Source: CADBRN01 sp050944685 (lineage in GTDB: Bacteria > Bacillota > Clostridia > Lachnospirales > Lachnospiraceae). From it: a stretch of DNA of 64,000 bases. The position numbers and the translations under genes were made by a program. The notes beneath the pieces are model-generated. The model saw only the letters and a program-made list of their open reading frames with translations, searched no databases and had not been told where the DNA came from. The stretch covers positions 1 to 64,000 of the forward strand of contig JBMNRP010000001.1 of NCBI GenBank assembly GCA_050944685.1, written 5' to 3'. Below are positions 36,009 through 44,177 of the stretch, in pieces; the first letter of the stretch is position 1; each line of letters begins with the position of its first letter.

Positions 36009-37187
36009 TTATTTAAAATTTTCCGGCTTATAGACCAGAACCAGTCCGGATCTCTGAAAGATCTGGGCAACTTCCAGCAGATCCATGCCGCCCGCGTTGG
36101 CGGATGCCAGGTTCGACACCCAGGTGACGCCGAAGTCTACCGTACCATTGTTGACCGCTGTCGTCTCGGAGATATCCCCGCCCCCGGATTCGATACTGAC
36201 AGTCAGTCCCACATCATTGTAATAGCCTTTTGACTGTGCCACGAAATAGCCCATGAACTGTGCCTGTGGAAGCCATTTCAGCTGAATGGAGACTTCCGTT
36301 TTCTCCGGATTGAATGTTCCGTTGGAACCCTGAACAGCATCGAAATACTGCGTATCCCTGATATCATCGAGCGTCAGGCTTTCCAGTTTTGTCTGTGCGC
36401 CGGAATCATCCAGCTGGACGTACTGCTTGGCAATATCCAGAGTCTGCTGCATGGCCTCTTCGTCCATTTTTCCGATATCGCCGCTTTCGACCGTATTTCC
36501 GTTCGTATCGGTCGTAACCAGTTTCGCGACTTCCTCTGCCATGTAATTCTGGTGTTCCTGCGAAACGGAAGAACCGGCTTCATATACGATTTCAGCCGCT
36601 TCTTCGGGATGCTCGACCGCGTACTGCCATCCCTTTAAGGATGCATAAAGAAACGCTTTTACGGTCTCCGGATTTTCCTCGGCAAATTCTCTGGTACAGA
36701 AAATGTTGTCTTCGAGCATGGCCACGCCTTCATCGTTCATATCAATAATGCCGATGCTGTCACCATAGCCGTAGCCGCCTTCATAGTCGTTCATCACCAG
36801 GCCGAGTTCGTTGTAGGTCATAGCCGAAGCCAGAAGAATCGAATCATCATCAAAACCGTCCATAGTAAAATCTTCACTCAGATAATCCGTCGGAAGATCG
36901 TATTTTGCCAGAAGGGCCTGAACTTCATATTCATTGCCGAGGCCCCAGTTTCCGACCTTGCCCTGTTCGGCTGCCTTACGGATGACCTCTTCGTTCGAAA
37001 GGCCGGAAGCGGACGAAGCACCGGAAGCGCTTGTTTGTGCTGCTTCTTCGGAAGCGGTGTCCTGGCTGCCGGCAGAAGAAGTATTCCCCTCTGTGCTTTC
37101 GGAACTGCCGCAGCCCGCGAAAATCATCGCTGCCATCGTTCCTGCCAAAAGGATGCTGACTGCTTTTTCCCATTTCCTCTTCTTCAT
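36009..37187 (-). CDS. ABC transporter substrate-binding lipoprotein with circularly permuted NMT1/ThiY-like fold
   Basis: 392 residues. Signal peptide with lipobox IFAGC (Cys26), then a Ser/Ala/Thr linker to about 62. The order of the fold is reversed relative to ThiY/NMT1-like binding proteins. Residues about 66-285 (GKVGNWGLGNEYEVQALLAK, AMTYNELGLV, NDEGVAMLEDNIFCTREF, ASLKGWQYAVEHPEEA) match what is normally the second half. Residues about 297-392 (IQLKWLPQAQFMGYFVAQSK, VDFGVTWVSNLASA, QIFQRSGLVLVY) match what is normally the N-terminal half, and the protein stops there. A linker (QGSNGTFNPEKT) joins old C- and N-termini. It probably binds a pyrimidine or a related ring compound. Perfect GGAGG site. 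Confidence 0.85.
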   Translation of the reverse strand: MKKRKWEKAVSILLAGTMAAMIFAGCGSSESTEGNTSSAGSQDTASEEAAQTSASGASSASGLSNEEVIRKAAEQGKVGNWGLGNEYEVQALLAKYDLPTDYLSEDFTMDGFDDDSILLASAMTYNELGLVMNDYEGGYGYGDSIGIIDMNDEGVAMLEDNIFCTREFAEENPETVKAFLYASLKGWQYAVEHPEEAAEIVYEAGSSVSQEHQNYMAEEVAKLVTTDTNGNTVESGDIGKMDEEAMQQTLDIAKQYVQLDDSGAQTKLESLTLDDIRDTQYFDAVQGSNGTFNPEKTEVSIQLKWLPQAQFMGYFVAQSKGYYNDVGLTVSIESGGGDISETTAVNNGTVDFGVTWVSNLASANAGGMDLLEVAQIFQRSGLVLVYKPENFK

Positions 37188-37256
37188 ATGTAATCCTCCT
37201 TTTCCGCCATGACTGCATGGCTGAATTTCTATATTCAGCTGAAAAGCACCGTTTCT

Positions 37257-38129
37257 TCAGGAAGCGTACCGGTACTTTTTCAGCAGAACAGACTGTACTA
37301 TCATCAGCAGGATATAAGCAACTACACCGATAATGCAGGCCGCCGCAATATATACCCACGCAATGGAATACTGGGCAAGCACGATATTCTCCCGGATTTC
37401 CCTGCCGACGCCGATAATATATTCCGCAAAATATTCGCTGACGACCGCTGTCATGATGCTGGCGGGTACCGATACCTTCAGTGCGGTAAAAATATAGGGA
37501 ACGGAATTCGGTATCCGAAGCTTGAAGAGAACTTTCCAGCGGGAAGCCGCGTAGGTTGCCAGAAGATCTTCCGAAAAAGGCTTTAATTCCGTCAATCCCC
37601 GGTAGGCATTCAGCGTCATATCCGCAGCACAGATCAGCATAACAACCAGAATCTTGGATACCATGCTCCGGACGCTCGCTTCAGTCGAAACGTCCCTGGT
37701 CCAGTTGTTCATGACCGGCGCCAGCGCCGCGATCGGAATCGAGGCAAAGGCGCCTGCGATATTAAGTCCGCCTTTCCCCATGTCCGGGAAAAACGTGGCA
37801 AGTACAGCGATACTATAACCAAGAATCGAGCCAAAGATCAGACCCAGTCCCGCTGCCTGGATCGTCGCCAGTGAATTGGTCCATACATCCGACAGGTTTT
37901 CTCCAAACAAGGCTGCAATCTTTGTCGGAAGCGGCAGCGTAAACACATCGGTGCCGAACCAAATATGAAGTACCTGTTTCTGCCACAGTACAAAAATCAG
38001 GATCCCCAGAAGCAGCGGCAGAACGACCGTCGAACTTTTCCGGACAGCTTTGTTATCCGATATGCGCCGGACCAGGCTCTTTTTCCGCCGGATTTTGCCT
38101 GCAGGTCTCTGATAAGATAGTTCTGCCAT
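37257..38129 (-). CDS. ABC transporter permease (second copy)
   Basis: 290 residues, SsuC/ThiX-type inner-membrane permease with about six helices. The EAA-like ATPase contact loop is ELKPFSEDLLATYAASRWKV followed by LFKLRIPNSVPYIFTALKVS. The N-terminus is basic (RRKKSLVRRISDN). Its ATG has AAAGGAG 7 nt upstream and lies 77 nt inside the 3' end of the preceding permease gene, in another frame. Together with the other permease it should form a heterodimeric channel for the substrate delivered by the binding protein. Confidence 0.93.
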   Translation of the reverse strand: MAELSYQRPAGKIRRKKSLVRRISDNKAVRKSSTVVLPLLLGILIFVLWQKQVLHIWFGTDVFTLPLPTKIAALFGENLSDVWTNSLATIQAAGLGLIFGSILGYSIAVLATFFPDMGKGGLNIAGAFASIPIAALAPVMNNWTRDVSTEASVRSMVSKILVVMLICAADMTLNAYRGLTELKPFSEDLLATYAASRWKVLFKLRIPNSVPYIFTALKVSVPASIMTAVVSEYFAEYIIGVGREIRENIVLAQYSIAWVYIAAACIIGVVAYILLMIVQSVLLKKYRYAS

Positions 38130-39009
38130 TTTTACGCTCCTTTCTCATTGCTCTCATATGCTGTTTTCTGTGCTTCTTCTCGAGCCTGCGTCCGTTCCAG
38201 GCAGAGCGCCTGGCTGGGGACGACAGAAATTCGATAAAACTGATCAGATATGTACTGAAAATACCGACGAAGGCACTGAAAAATACGATCAGCCAGAACA
38301 CGTAAATACTCATCGCATGTTTCAGGGACTGGGAAAGCATGCACCCGAGTCCGCCGTCGCCCTGCAGAGTATCTACCAGAATGGATGCCGTCACGGCCAG
38401 CGGCGCTGCTATTTTCAGCCCGGTAAACAGATAGGGAACCGCTGTCGGAATCAGGACTTTTCCGTAAATCTGATATTTTTTCGCCGCATAGGTGGACATC
38501 AGATCATACCGTTCCCCGGATACGGACTTGAAGCCTGCCAGGGTATTATTGGCGACCGGATAGAAACTTAAGATCGCCGCGATGATAACCCGGCTGCGGT
38601 TGATGTCGCCGGTGATGGCCAGTACAATCGGAGCAAGACCCAGAACCGGGATCAGCTGAATCAGCATCAGATAGGGAAAAATCATTTTTTCTATCACCCG
38701 GGAAAGCTGCATCAGAAGCGCAAAAACAAAACCGAGCAGAGATCCCAGAAGAAATCCGGCAAATGCCCGAAGCAACGTCGCTCTTGCGCTGGTCAATACG
38801 ATCTCCGTGGCACTCATGCCGCTCGAAACCGGTTTATTGGAAACGGCTGCTCCCAGAATCTGGTACAAATGCGGCATAACATTTTCCGGAGTCCTTTTGA
38901 CCACACCGACCACGCTGGCACCGATCTCCCAGGCTGCGATAACAATCACGATCCAGAACAGTGTCTGGAACCATTTCCGCTTTGTAAGAGGTATTTTTTC
39001 TATCCGCAT
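38053..39009 (-). CDS. ABC transporter permease (first copy)
   Basis: 318 residues of the same family, with TM segments from about 15 and the coupling loop SVSGERYDLMSTYAAKKYQI followed by YGKVLIPTAVPYLFTGLKIA. The start (TAATG) overlaps the stop of the ATPase gene by one base. The last roughly 50 residues are very basic, without resemblance to the usual end, and the last 25 codons overlap the next gene. In a second frame an ORF (YESNEKGA) would stop 3 nt before the next ATG, so a small frameshift near 38220 in this sequence or its ancestor is possible. Confidence 0.88.
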   Translation of the reverse strand: MRIEKIPLTKRKWFQTLFWIVIVIAAWEIGASVVGVVKRTPENVMPHLYQILGAAVSNKPVSSGMSATEIVLTSARATLLRAFAGFLLGSLLGFVFALLMQLSRVIEKMIFPYLMLIQLIPVLGLAPIVLAITGDINRSRVIIAAILSFYPVANNTLAGFKSVSGERYDLMSTYAAKKYQIYGKVLIPTAVPYLFTGLKIAAPLAVTASILVDTLQGDGGLGCMLSQSLKHAMSIYVFWLIVFFSAFVGIFSTYLISFIEFLSSPARRSAWNGRRLEKKHRKQHMRAMRKERKNGRTILSETCRQNPAEKEPGPAHIG

Positions 39010-39803
39010 TAAAGACTCCCCCCTTCAAAGCTTCCGCGGACTTTCTTCACCAGTTCGTTGAATTCCGGAGATTCCTTCATATCCAGCGTTCTGGGTCTGG
39101 GAAGCGTGATGTCCACAACAGCTGAAAGTCTTCCCGGATGCGGCGAAAGCACGCATACGCGGTCGGAAAGGAAAACCGCCTCCTGAATATTATGGGTGAC
39201 GAAAAGAACGGTTTTGTTCGTCTGCCGCCAGATCTGAAGCAAATCCTCGTGCAGCTTTTCCTTCGTGAATTCATCCAGAGCAGAAAACGGCTCGTCCATC
39301 AGAAGGATATCCGGACGAATGGCGAGTGCCCTGGCGATATTGACTCTCTGCTGCATTCCGCCGGAAAGCTGCCCCGGATAATGTTTGGAAAACCTGGTAA
39401 GTCCTACCATTTCCAGCATCTCGTCCGCCCGTTTGGAACGCTGTTCCTTTGTCTGATACATCATCTCCAGCGGAAGTTCCACATTCTTTTTCACCGTGCG
39501 CCAGTCAAACAGCACCGGCTGCTGGAAGACAAAACCGAATTTCTGACTCATTCTTACTTCCCTCGGCGTTTTACCGGAGACCCTGATCTCTCCGTAAGTG
39601 GGTTCCTGCAGATCCGCCACGCATCTTAAAAGCGTGGTCTTGCCACATCCGGAAGGCCCCAGGAGAGAGACGAATTCTCCCTTGCAGACATCCAGGTTGA
39701 CGTCCGTCAGGGCCCGGACGTCATTGCCTTCGTTGTCCTGAAAAGTAACGCCAAGATGATCGACTTTAATTTCCACTTCTTTTTCTGCATTCAGCATCGT
39801 CAT
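39009..39803 (-). CDS. ABC transporter ATPase (SsuB/TauB type)
   Basis: 264 residues from the ATG at 39803 (GGAGG 4 nt upstream; a second ATG 6 nt on would have 10-nt spacing). Motifs: Walker A LLGPSGCGKTTLLR, Q-loop FVFQQPVLFDW, signature LSGGMQQRVNIARALA, Walker B ILLMDEPFSALDEF, His switch FVTHNIQEAVFL. It powers uptake by the two permeases and the lipoprotein. It is first in the operon that runs to the kinase-like gene. A terminator-like hairpin lies in its 5' leader. Confidence 0.95.
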   Translation of the reverse strand: MTMLNAEKEVEIKVDHLGVTFQDNEGNDVRALTDVNLDVCKGEFVSLLGPSGCGKTTLLRCVADLQEPTYGEIRVSGKTPREVRMSQKFGFVFQQPVLFDWRTVKKNVELPLEMMYQTKEQRSKRADEMLEMVGLTRFSKHYPGQLSGGMQQRVNIARALAIRPDILLMDEPFSALDEFTKEKLHEDLLQIWRQTNKTVLFVTHNIQEAVFLSDRVCVLSPHPGRLSAVVDITLPRPRTLDMKESPEFNELVKKVRGSFEGGSL

Positions 39804-39832
39804 TCGGCCTCCTTCCCGATTCATCTGTCATA

Positions 39833-39883
39833 TAAAAACAGGACATGGCTGACGTTTTTTTCTGACGTCCTTGCCATGTCCTG
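39833..39883 (-). terminator. Terminator hairpin in the ABC-operon leader / after the alcohol dehydrogenase
   Basis: On the minus strand CAGGACATGGC pairs with GCCATGTCCTG; an inner GACGT/ACGTC stem with an A-rich loop is stacked inside by asymmetric internal loops; TTTTTAT follows. It lies about 130 nt after the alcohol dehydrogenase stop and 30 nt before the ABC ATPase start, downstream of the promoter at 39901-39929. It can end the dehydrogenase transcript, and the ABC transcript must read through it. Confidence 0.85.
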
Positions 39884-39900
39884 AATAATTTTGATTTTGA

Positions 39901-39929
39901 AGTTTAAAATAGATAAGCTTTTCAATCAA
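39901..39929 (-). promoter_or_regulatory. Promoter of the ABC-pyrimidine operon
   Basis: TTGATT (39929-39924), 17 nt, TAAACT (39906-39901) on the minus strand. It is weaker than the housekeeping promoters here, and palindromes lie just upstream, as expected for an activator-dependent promoter. Confidence 0.55.
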
Positions 39930-39939
39930 TAAGCCAAAG

Positions 39940-39965
39940 CACAAAGATCTTTGTGTGCATGCACA
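39940..39965. promoter_or_regulatory. Adjacent palindromes, candidate operator
   Basis: CACAAAGATCTTTGTG (39940-39955) is a perfect 16-bp palindrome and TGTGCATGCACA (39954-39965) a perfect 12-bp palindrome overlapping it by two bases. They lie about 11-36 bp upstream of the -35 of the ABC operon. The divergent PucR-type regulator of the locus is the obvious candidate to bind here; this is inference. Confidence 0.5.
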
Positions 39966-40010
39966 TTGTTTTTTCAAAAGTTGTGCGAAAATATACGCAT
40001 TTCTGTCCGG

Positions 40011-41165
40011 TCACATACGGATGAGGTTTTCATAAAGTTTGGAACAGTCTTCCGCCGTAACCGCTCGGATCGAATTTCCCGGACTTCCCGAAGCAATCGC
40101 GTCCTCAGACATTTTCGGTATCACAGAACGAAACTCTTTCGGATCAATTCCGTACTCACGAAGGGTCGGTACTTCACATGCCCTGCAGCACGACCCCACC
40201 GCATTCAGGAATTTTTCTGCCGCGGCCGCGTCACTGTCACAATTCTCCGAAAAACCGGTCAGTCTCCCGAGATCCGCAAACCGGTCGAGACTCCCGCTTG
40301 ACACAAACCGGAGACACGGGACAAGAATCATGGCATTGCTGATTCCGTGGGATACGTGGAAAAGTGCACCAATCGGCCGGCTCATTCCATGGACTATCGT
40401 CACACTCGAATTGCAGATGCAGACACCTGCCTCAAAGGCCGCAATAGCCATCTGCTCTCTCGCTTCCTGGTCGTAACCGTTACGGTATGACACCGGAAGG
40501 TATTTCAGAATCCTCCGGATGGCTGACACGGCGCAGGTATCCGTGAGAGGGAAAGCCTTTCTGGAAATGTACGCCTCAATGGCATGGGTCAGCGCATCCA
40601 GCCCTGTCGCAGCCGTTACACGCTTCGGCATATCCGATGAATATGTCGGATCAATGACTGCCACCTCGGGGATCAGGCAGTCACCTTTCAACAGCATTTT
40701 GAGATGATTCGACTCATCTGTCACACAGAAGAACCGTGTAGCTTCCGAACCTGTTCCGGCCGTTGTCGGAATCGCCACGACCGGTGGAGCCTCTCCACAG
40801 ATCTCCCTGCCGTTAAATTCGGTGAGGCTTTCCCTGGCCAATGTCATCGCCGCAACCGCCTTCGCCGAATCCATCGGACTTCCTCCGCCGATACCGATAC
40901 AGAAGGTGCATTTTTCTTTCCGGAATACTTCATAACCCCCCTCAATCATAGAGAGCGTCGGCTCACCGACAATTCCGCTGTATAAAGCATAAGGAATTTC
41001 GCTGCTATCGAGCACTTTCTTCAGATCAGCCATCATCGGTGACTTGACCACATGCCTTCCGGTAACGATCAGCGCCTTTCCTCCAAAACCCTTTATCAGG
41101 TGCCCCGCTTCCGACAGTGCGCCAGTGCCATAAAAAACATGTTCCGGTATCTTAAATTCGGGCAT
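40011..41165 (-). CDS. Iron-containing alcohol dehydrogenase, possibly malonate-semialdehyde reductase
   Basis: 384 residues from the ATG at 41165 (AAAGGAG 10 nt upstream). Group III Fe-ADH marks: GIGGGSPMDSAKAVAAM (NAD-binding), PTTAGTGSEATRF, and metal-binding Asp/His in GLDALTHAIEAY and VTIVHGMSRPIGALFHVSHG. In this locus it could reduce malonate (or methylmalonate) semialdehyde made by the aminotransferase to 3-hydroxypropionate, a way to dispose of the carbon and regenerate NAD(P). The gene lies between the ABC operon and the regulator, on the minus strand, divergent from pucR. Confidence 0.87.
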   Translation of the reverse strand: MPEFKIPEHVFYGTGALSEAGHLIKGFGGKALIVTGRHVVKSPMMADLKKVLDSSEIPYALYSGIVGEPTLSMIEGGYEVFRKEKCTFCIGIGGGSPMDSAKAVAAMTLARESLTEFNGREICGEAPPVVAIPTTAGTGSEATRFFCVTDESNHLKMLLKGDCLIPEVAVIDPTYSSDMPKRVTAATGLDALTHAIEAYISRKAFPLTDTCAVSAIRRILKYLPVSYRNGYDQEAREQMAIAAFEAGVCICNSSVTIVHGMSRPIGALFHVSHGISNAMILVPCLRFVSSGSLDRFADLGRLTGFSENCDSDAAAAEKFLNAVGSCCRACEVPTLREYGIDPKEFRSVIPKMSEDAIASGSPGNSIRAVTAEDCSKLYENLIRM

Positions 41166-41302
41166 GAGATATGTTCTCCTTTCGTCTGGATTGTCCGGTA
41201 TTATCCTAACCATGTCTAACAGTAGCCGAAAAAAATCCGTTTCGATACGGTCATTCGCCTAAATCTTGTCAGTCTGATGCACAAACAACTGGTTTCAATC
41301 CA

Positions 41303-41331
41303 TTGCATTTTTTTTCAAATTGGAATATTGT
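41303..41331 (+). promoter_or_regulatory. Possible pucR promoter
   Basis: TTGCAT (41303-41308), 17 nt, TATTGT (41326-41331), about 110 nt before the regulator. It lies in the 275-bp divergent gap (41166-41440), which has no ORF; no clear copy of the palindromes near 39950 is seen there. Confidence 0.4.
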
Positions 41332-41440
41332 AGATGTACAGGAGACAAAGAAGTCCGACACGGGCTTTTCTGTCTCTTTTCTTTTTTCTACATGCTGGTA
41401 ATGCATCATGTCCGCACATGCAGAAAAGGAGGTAATATTC

Positions 41441-42607
41441 ATGGCACTTGAACTTCACAGACTGATAGAAATGGTAAAACGCCTCGACATTACACTGACT
41501 GCAGGCGAAAGCGGAATGCACAACATTGTAAAATGGGTTCACATGGTAGAAACTCCTGAAGCAGCAGATTTTCTCTATGGCGGCGAGATCGTCTTTACAA
41601 CGGGTGTAGGTATTCAGAATAAGCATGCTTTGATGAAACTTCTCCGCGTCATTAAGGAACACGGTGCTTCCGGGATCATCATCAATACAGGGCCGTTCAT
41701 CGAAAATATTCCGCAGGAAGCGATTGACTTCGGCAATGAGAATGCCTTCCCCATTTTTACAACCCCTTGGAAGGTGCATCTGGCAGAAATCATGCGAATA
41801 TTCTGCTACGCGATCACAAGAGATGATCAACGATTTTTTGAGATTTCTTCCGCGTTCAAGAACGCAATCCTCTTTCCCGATCAGGAAGAATTGTACGTCG
41901 TCACACTCTCAAACCGCAATTTTTCATCCGACTGTCCATACAAGGTCTGTGTGATCAAAACTTTCAGGAACCCGGAGCTGGATTCCGGACATTTAGAAAA
42001 TTATTTGCTGAGTCTTGTAAATTACATGCAGCACCATTACTCGGATTTTGCGCTTTTCTCCTATGAGTCGCAGATCGTAGCGGTCATGTATAATTACGGT
42101 CCGGAAGAACAGCATTCCTTTGTCCGAAGTCTGCTCAAGTATGCCGGCGTTTTCCAGCCGATAAAGCAGAAGTTTTATATCGGCGTGGGAAAAACTACAC
42201 GGAGTATCCGCTGCCTGTACAAGAGCTACAGGCAGGCGATCTCAATCTGCAAGCTGCAGCACGAAGGAAAAATTTCTGCTGATTCCATCTTTTATGAAAA
42301 TCTCGGGCTCTACAAACTTCTCATAGGAATGGATGACACTTCCGTACTCGATGACTTTTACACCAGTCTGGTTCTGCCTCTTGTCAGCTACGATGAGAAG
42401 AATGATTCGGATCTGACGAGCTTTCTCCGCTGTTATCTGGAAAACAACTGCAGCGTCAAGAATACCGCCGAGAAGCTTTTCGTCCACCGTAATACGGTCA
42501 ACTACAAAATTCACCGCTGCGAAGAAATTCTCGGACTTGATTTTTCTTCGATGGAAGTCCGGGTTGAACTCTCTTTGGCCTTTCTGATGCAGGACATCAC
42601 AGTATGA
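41441..42607 (+). CDS. PucR-family transcriptional regulator
   Basis: 388 residues from the ATG at 41441 (AAAGGAGG 8 nt upstream). The N-terminal PucR domain (LAGESGMHNIVKWVHMVETP type, about 20-120) is a ligand-sensing domain. A CdaR/GGDEF-like middle follows, and the C-terminal HTH_30 domain (about 325-385: LRCYLENNCSVKNTAEKLFV then HRNTVNYKIHRCEEILG) binds DNA. The founding member PucR controls purine breakdown in B. subtilis, and relatives regulate various catabolic loci. Here it sits between the dehydrogenase and aminotransferase genes and probably controls the pyrimidine locus in response to a pyrimidine or breakdown product. Confidence 0.9.
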   Translation: MALELHRLIEMVKRLDITLTAGESGMHNIVKWVHMVETPEAADFLYGGEIVFTTGVGIQNKHALMKLLRVIKEHGASGIIINTGPFIENIPQEAIDFGNENAFPIFTTPWKVHLAEIMRIFCYAITRDDQRFFEISSAFKNAILFPDQEELYVVTLSNRNFSSDCPYKVCVIKTFRNPELDSGHLENYLLSLVNYMQHHYSDFALFSYESQIVAVMYNYGPEEQHSFVRSLLKYAGVFQPIKQKFYIGVGKTTRSIRCLYKSYRQAISICKLQHEGKISADSIFYENLGLYKLLIGMDDTSVLDDFYTSLVLPLVSYDEKNDSDLTSFLRCYLENNCSVKNTAEKLFVHRNTVNYKIHRCEEILGLDFSSMEVRVELSLAFLMQDITV

Positions 42608-42693
42608 TCCGTCAGCATAAATAAACTGCCGGCAGATGCACAGCAGAGCCGTAATCATGTGCATCCGCCCATCACATTTTAGGCTCCCGCTCA

Positions 42694-42723
42694 TTACAGG
42701 TATACCCTTCCGGCTTCTATAAT
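42694..42723 (+). promoter_or_regulatory. Possible promoter of the aminotransferase gene
   Basis: A perfect TATAAT lies at 42718-42723, 85 nt before the gene; the -35 region (TTACAG, 42694-42699) is poor, so activator dependence is possible. Confidence 0.4.
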
Positions 42724-42807
42724 GATCTCACCGGTGAAATTCCAGCCGGAAGAAAAATACGAAAAGCGAAAATAAATTCTGATATTCAGAGAAAGGCGGT
42801 TAGAACT

Positions 42808-44142
42808 ATGAGCGGAAGTGAACTGGGAAGAGAGATTGCGGAAAAGCAGAAAAAATACGTGCTTCAGTCATGGAACAAGCAGAAGAACCTGCATCCGATT
42901 CCGATCAGATATGCCGAGGGAATCTACGTATATGACTATGACGGCAATCGGTATTCTGATATGTCCTCCATGCATGTTAACTCCAATGTCGGGTACGGCA
43001 ATCAGGAGATTAATGAAGCCATCCGCAAAAAGCTGGAATCCTATGCTTTTATCAGTGAAGCTTATGCGGACAAAGACAGAGCGGATCTGGCGGAACTGAT
43101 TATTTCGCTGATGCCGGACAATATGGGCAAGGTATTTTTTACCAACGCGGGTGCCGATGCCAATGAAAACGCGATAAAAATCGCCAGAATGTATACCGGT
43201 AAAAATAAGATCTTCGGACGCTACCGCTCCTATCACGGATCGAGCTTCGGCGCCGGAAACCTTTCCGGTGAGCCGAGACGTTTTGCCCTGGAACCGGGAA
43301 TACCCGGATTTATTCACTTTCGCGATCCGTACCGCTATCGAGATCATCTTCCATTTACGGAAGAGGAATATACCAAATATTCTCTCGGCCTGCTCGAAGA
43401 CCAGATCAACTTTGAGGGGCCGGACAATATCGCCGCAATTATCATGGAGACCATCACCGGCACCAACGGCATCATTATCCCGCCGAAGGGATATTTGCCG
43501 GGCGTAAGGAAGCTTTGCGACAAGTATGGTATTCTCATGGTATGTGATGAAGTCATGGCGGGCTGGTGCCGAACGGGACGAATGTTTGCCTTCCAGAATT
43601 TCGGCATCAGGCCTGACATTGTCACCTTCGCCAAGGGAGTCACCTGCGGATACGTTCCGATGGGAGGCGTAGTCGTTTCCAGAGAGATCGCATCCTACTT
43701 CGATGATCACGTGCTCTCCTGCGGACTCACCTATAACGGCCATCCGCTTGCGGCGGCAGCCGGTCTGGCATGTGTTCATTATTACCTGGATCACGATATT
43801 CCGGATCACGTCCGTGAAGCCGGAAAGGTCCTCGGAGAGATTCTCGAGGACATGAAAGAGAGACACTCATGTGTCGGCGATGTGCGTTACATCGGTCTCT
43901 TCTCCGCCATTGAACTGGTCAAAGACAAGGAGACCCGTGAACCACTCGTCCCGTTCGGCAGAGATCCCGAAGGCAGGATGAAAAAGATCCTGGATCTGCT
44001 GAAAGAGCGCAGGTTCATGACCTTCGGGCATGAAAACATGGTTCTCATCTGCCCTCCGCTTATCATTTCAGAAGACCAGATCCGCGAAGAGATGGCGAAG
44101 ATGGAGGAAGTGCTGACAATCGTGGACGATACCATGCTGTAA
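42808..44142 (+). CDS. Class III aminotransferase, probable beta-alanine aminotransferase
   Basis: 444 residues of the omega-amino acid:pyruvate/2-oxoglutarate aminotransferase group. PLP-site motifs: SYHGSSFGAGN (YHG), IIMETITGTNGIIIPPKGYL, LMVCDEVMAGWCRTG (Asp on the PLP nitrogen), FAKGVTCGYVPMGG (Lys making the Schiff base) and LTYNGHPLA. In this cluster the natural job is beta-alanine to malonate semialdehyde, or beta-aminoisobutyrate to methylmalonate semialdehyde. It is transcribed in the same direction as pucR with 200 nt between, on its own TATAAT. AAAGGCGG stands 8 nt before the ATG. Confidence 0.88.
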   Translation: MSGSELGREIAEKQKKYVLQSWNKQKNLHPIPIRYAEGIYVYDYDGNRYSDMSSMHVNSNVGYGNQEINEAIRKKLESYAFISEAYADKDRADLAELIISLMPDNMGKVFFTNAGADANENAIKIARMYTGKNKIFGRYRSYHGSSFGAGNLSGEPRRFALEPGIPGFIHFRDPYRYRDHLPFTEEEYTKYSLGLLEDQINFEGPDNIAAIIMETITGTNGIIIPPKGYLPGVRKLCDKYGILMVCDEVMAGWCRTGRMFAFQNFGIRPDIVTFAKGVTCGYVPMGGVVVSREIASYFDDHVLSCGLTYNGHPLAAAAGLACVHYYLDHDIPDHVREAGKVLGEILEDMKERHSCVGDVRYIGLFSAIELVKDKETREPLVPFGRDPEGRMKKILDLLKERRFMTFGHENMVLICPPLIISEDQIREEMAKMEEVLTIVDDTML

Positions 44143-44177
44143 AACAGATCGCCTGAACCGGCAGAAAAGCGAAAAAT

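Noticed and set aside
38132..38344. Separate small gene between the permeases
   Set aside because: It lies in another frame inside the permease 3' end; at most it marks a frameshift, not an extra gene.
39833..39883. Known riboswitch (purine, PreQ1, guanidine or xanthine/NMT1 type)
   Set aside because: I could not align the conserved cores of these classes with the leader; only a terminator-like hairpin is supported.
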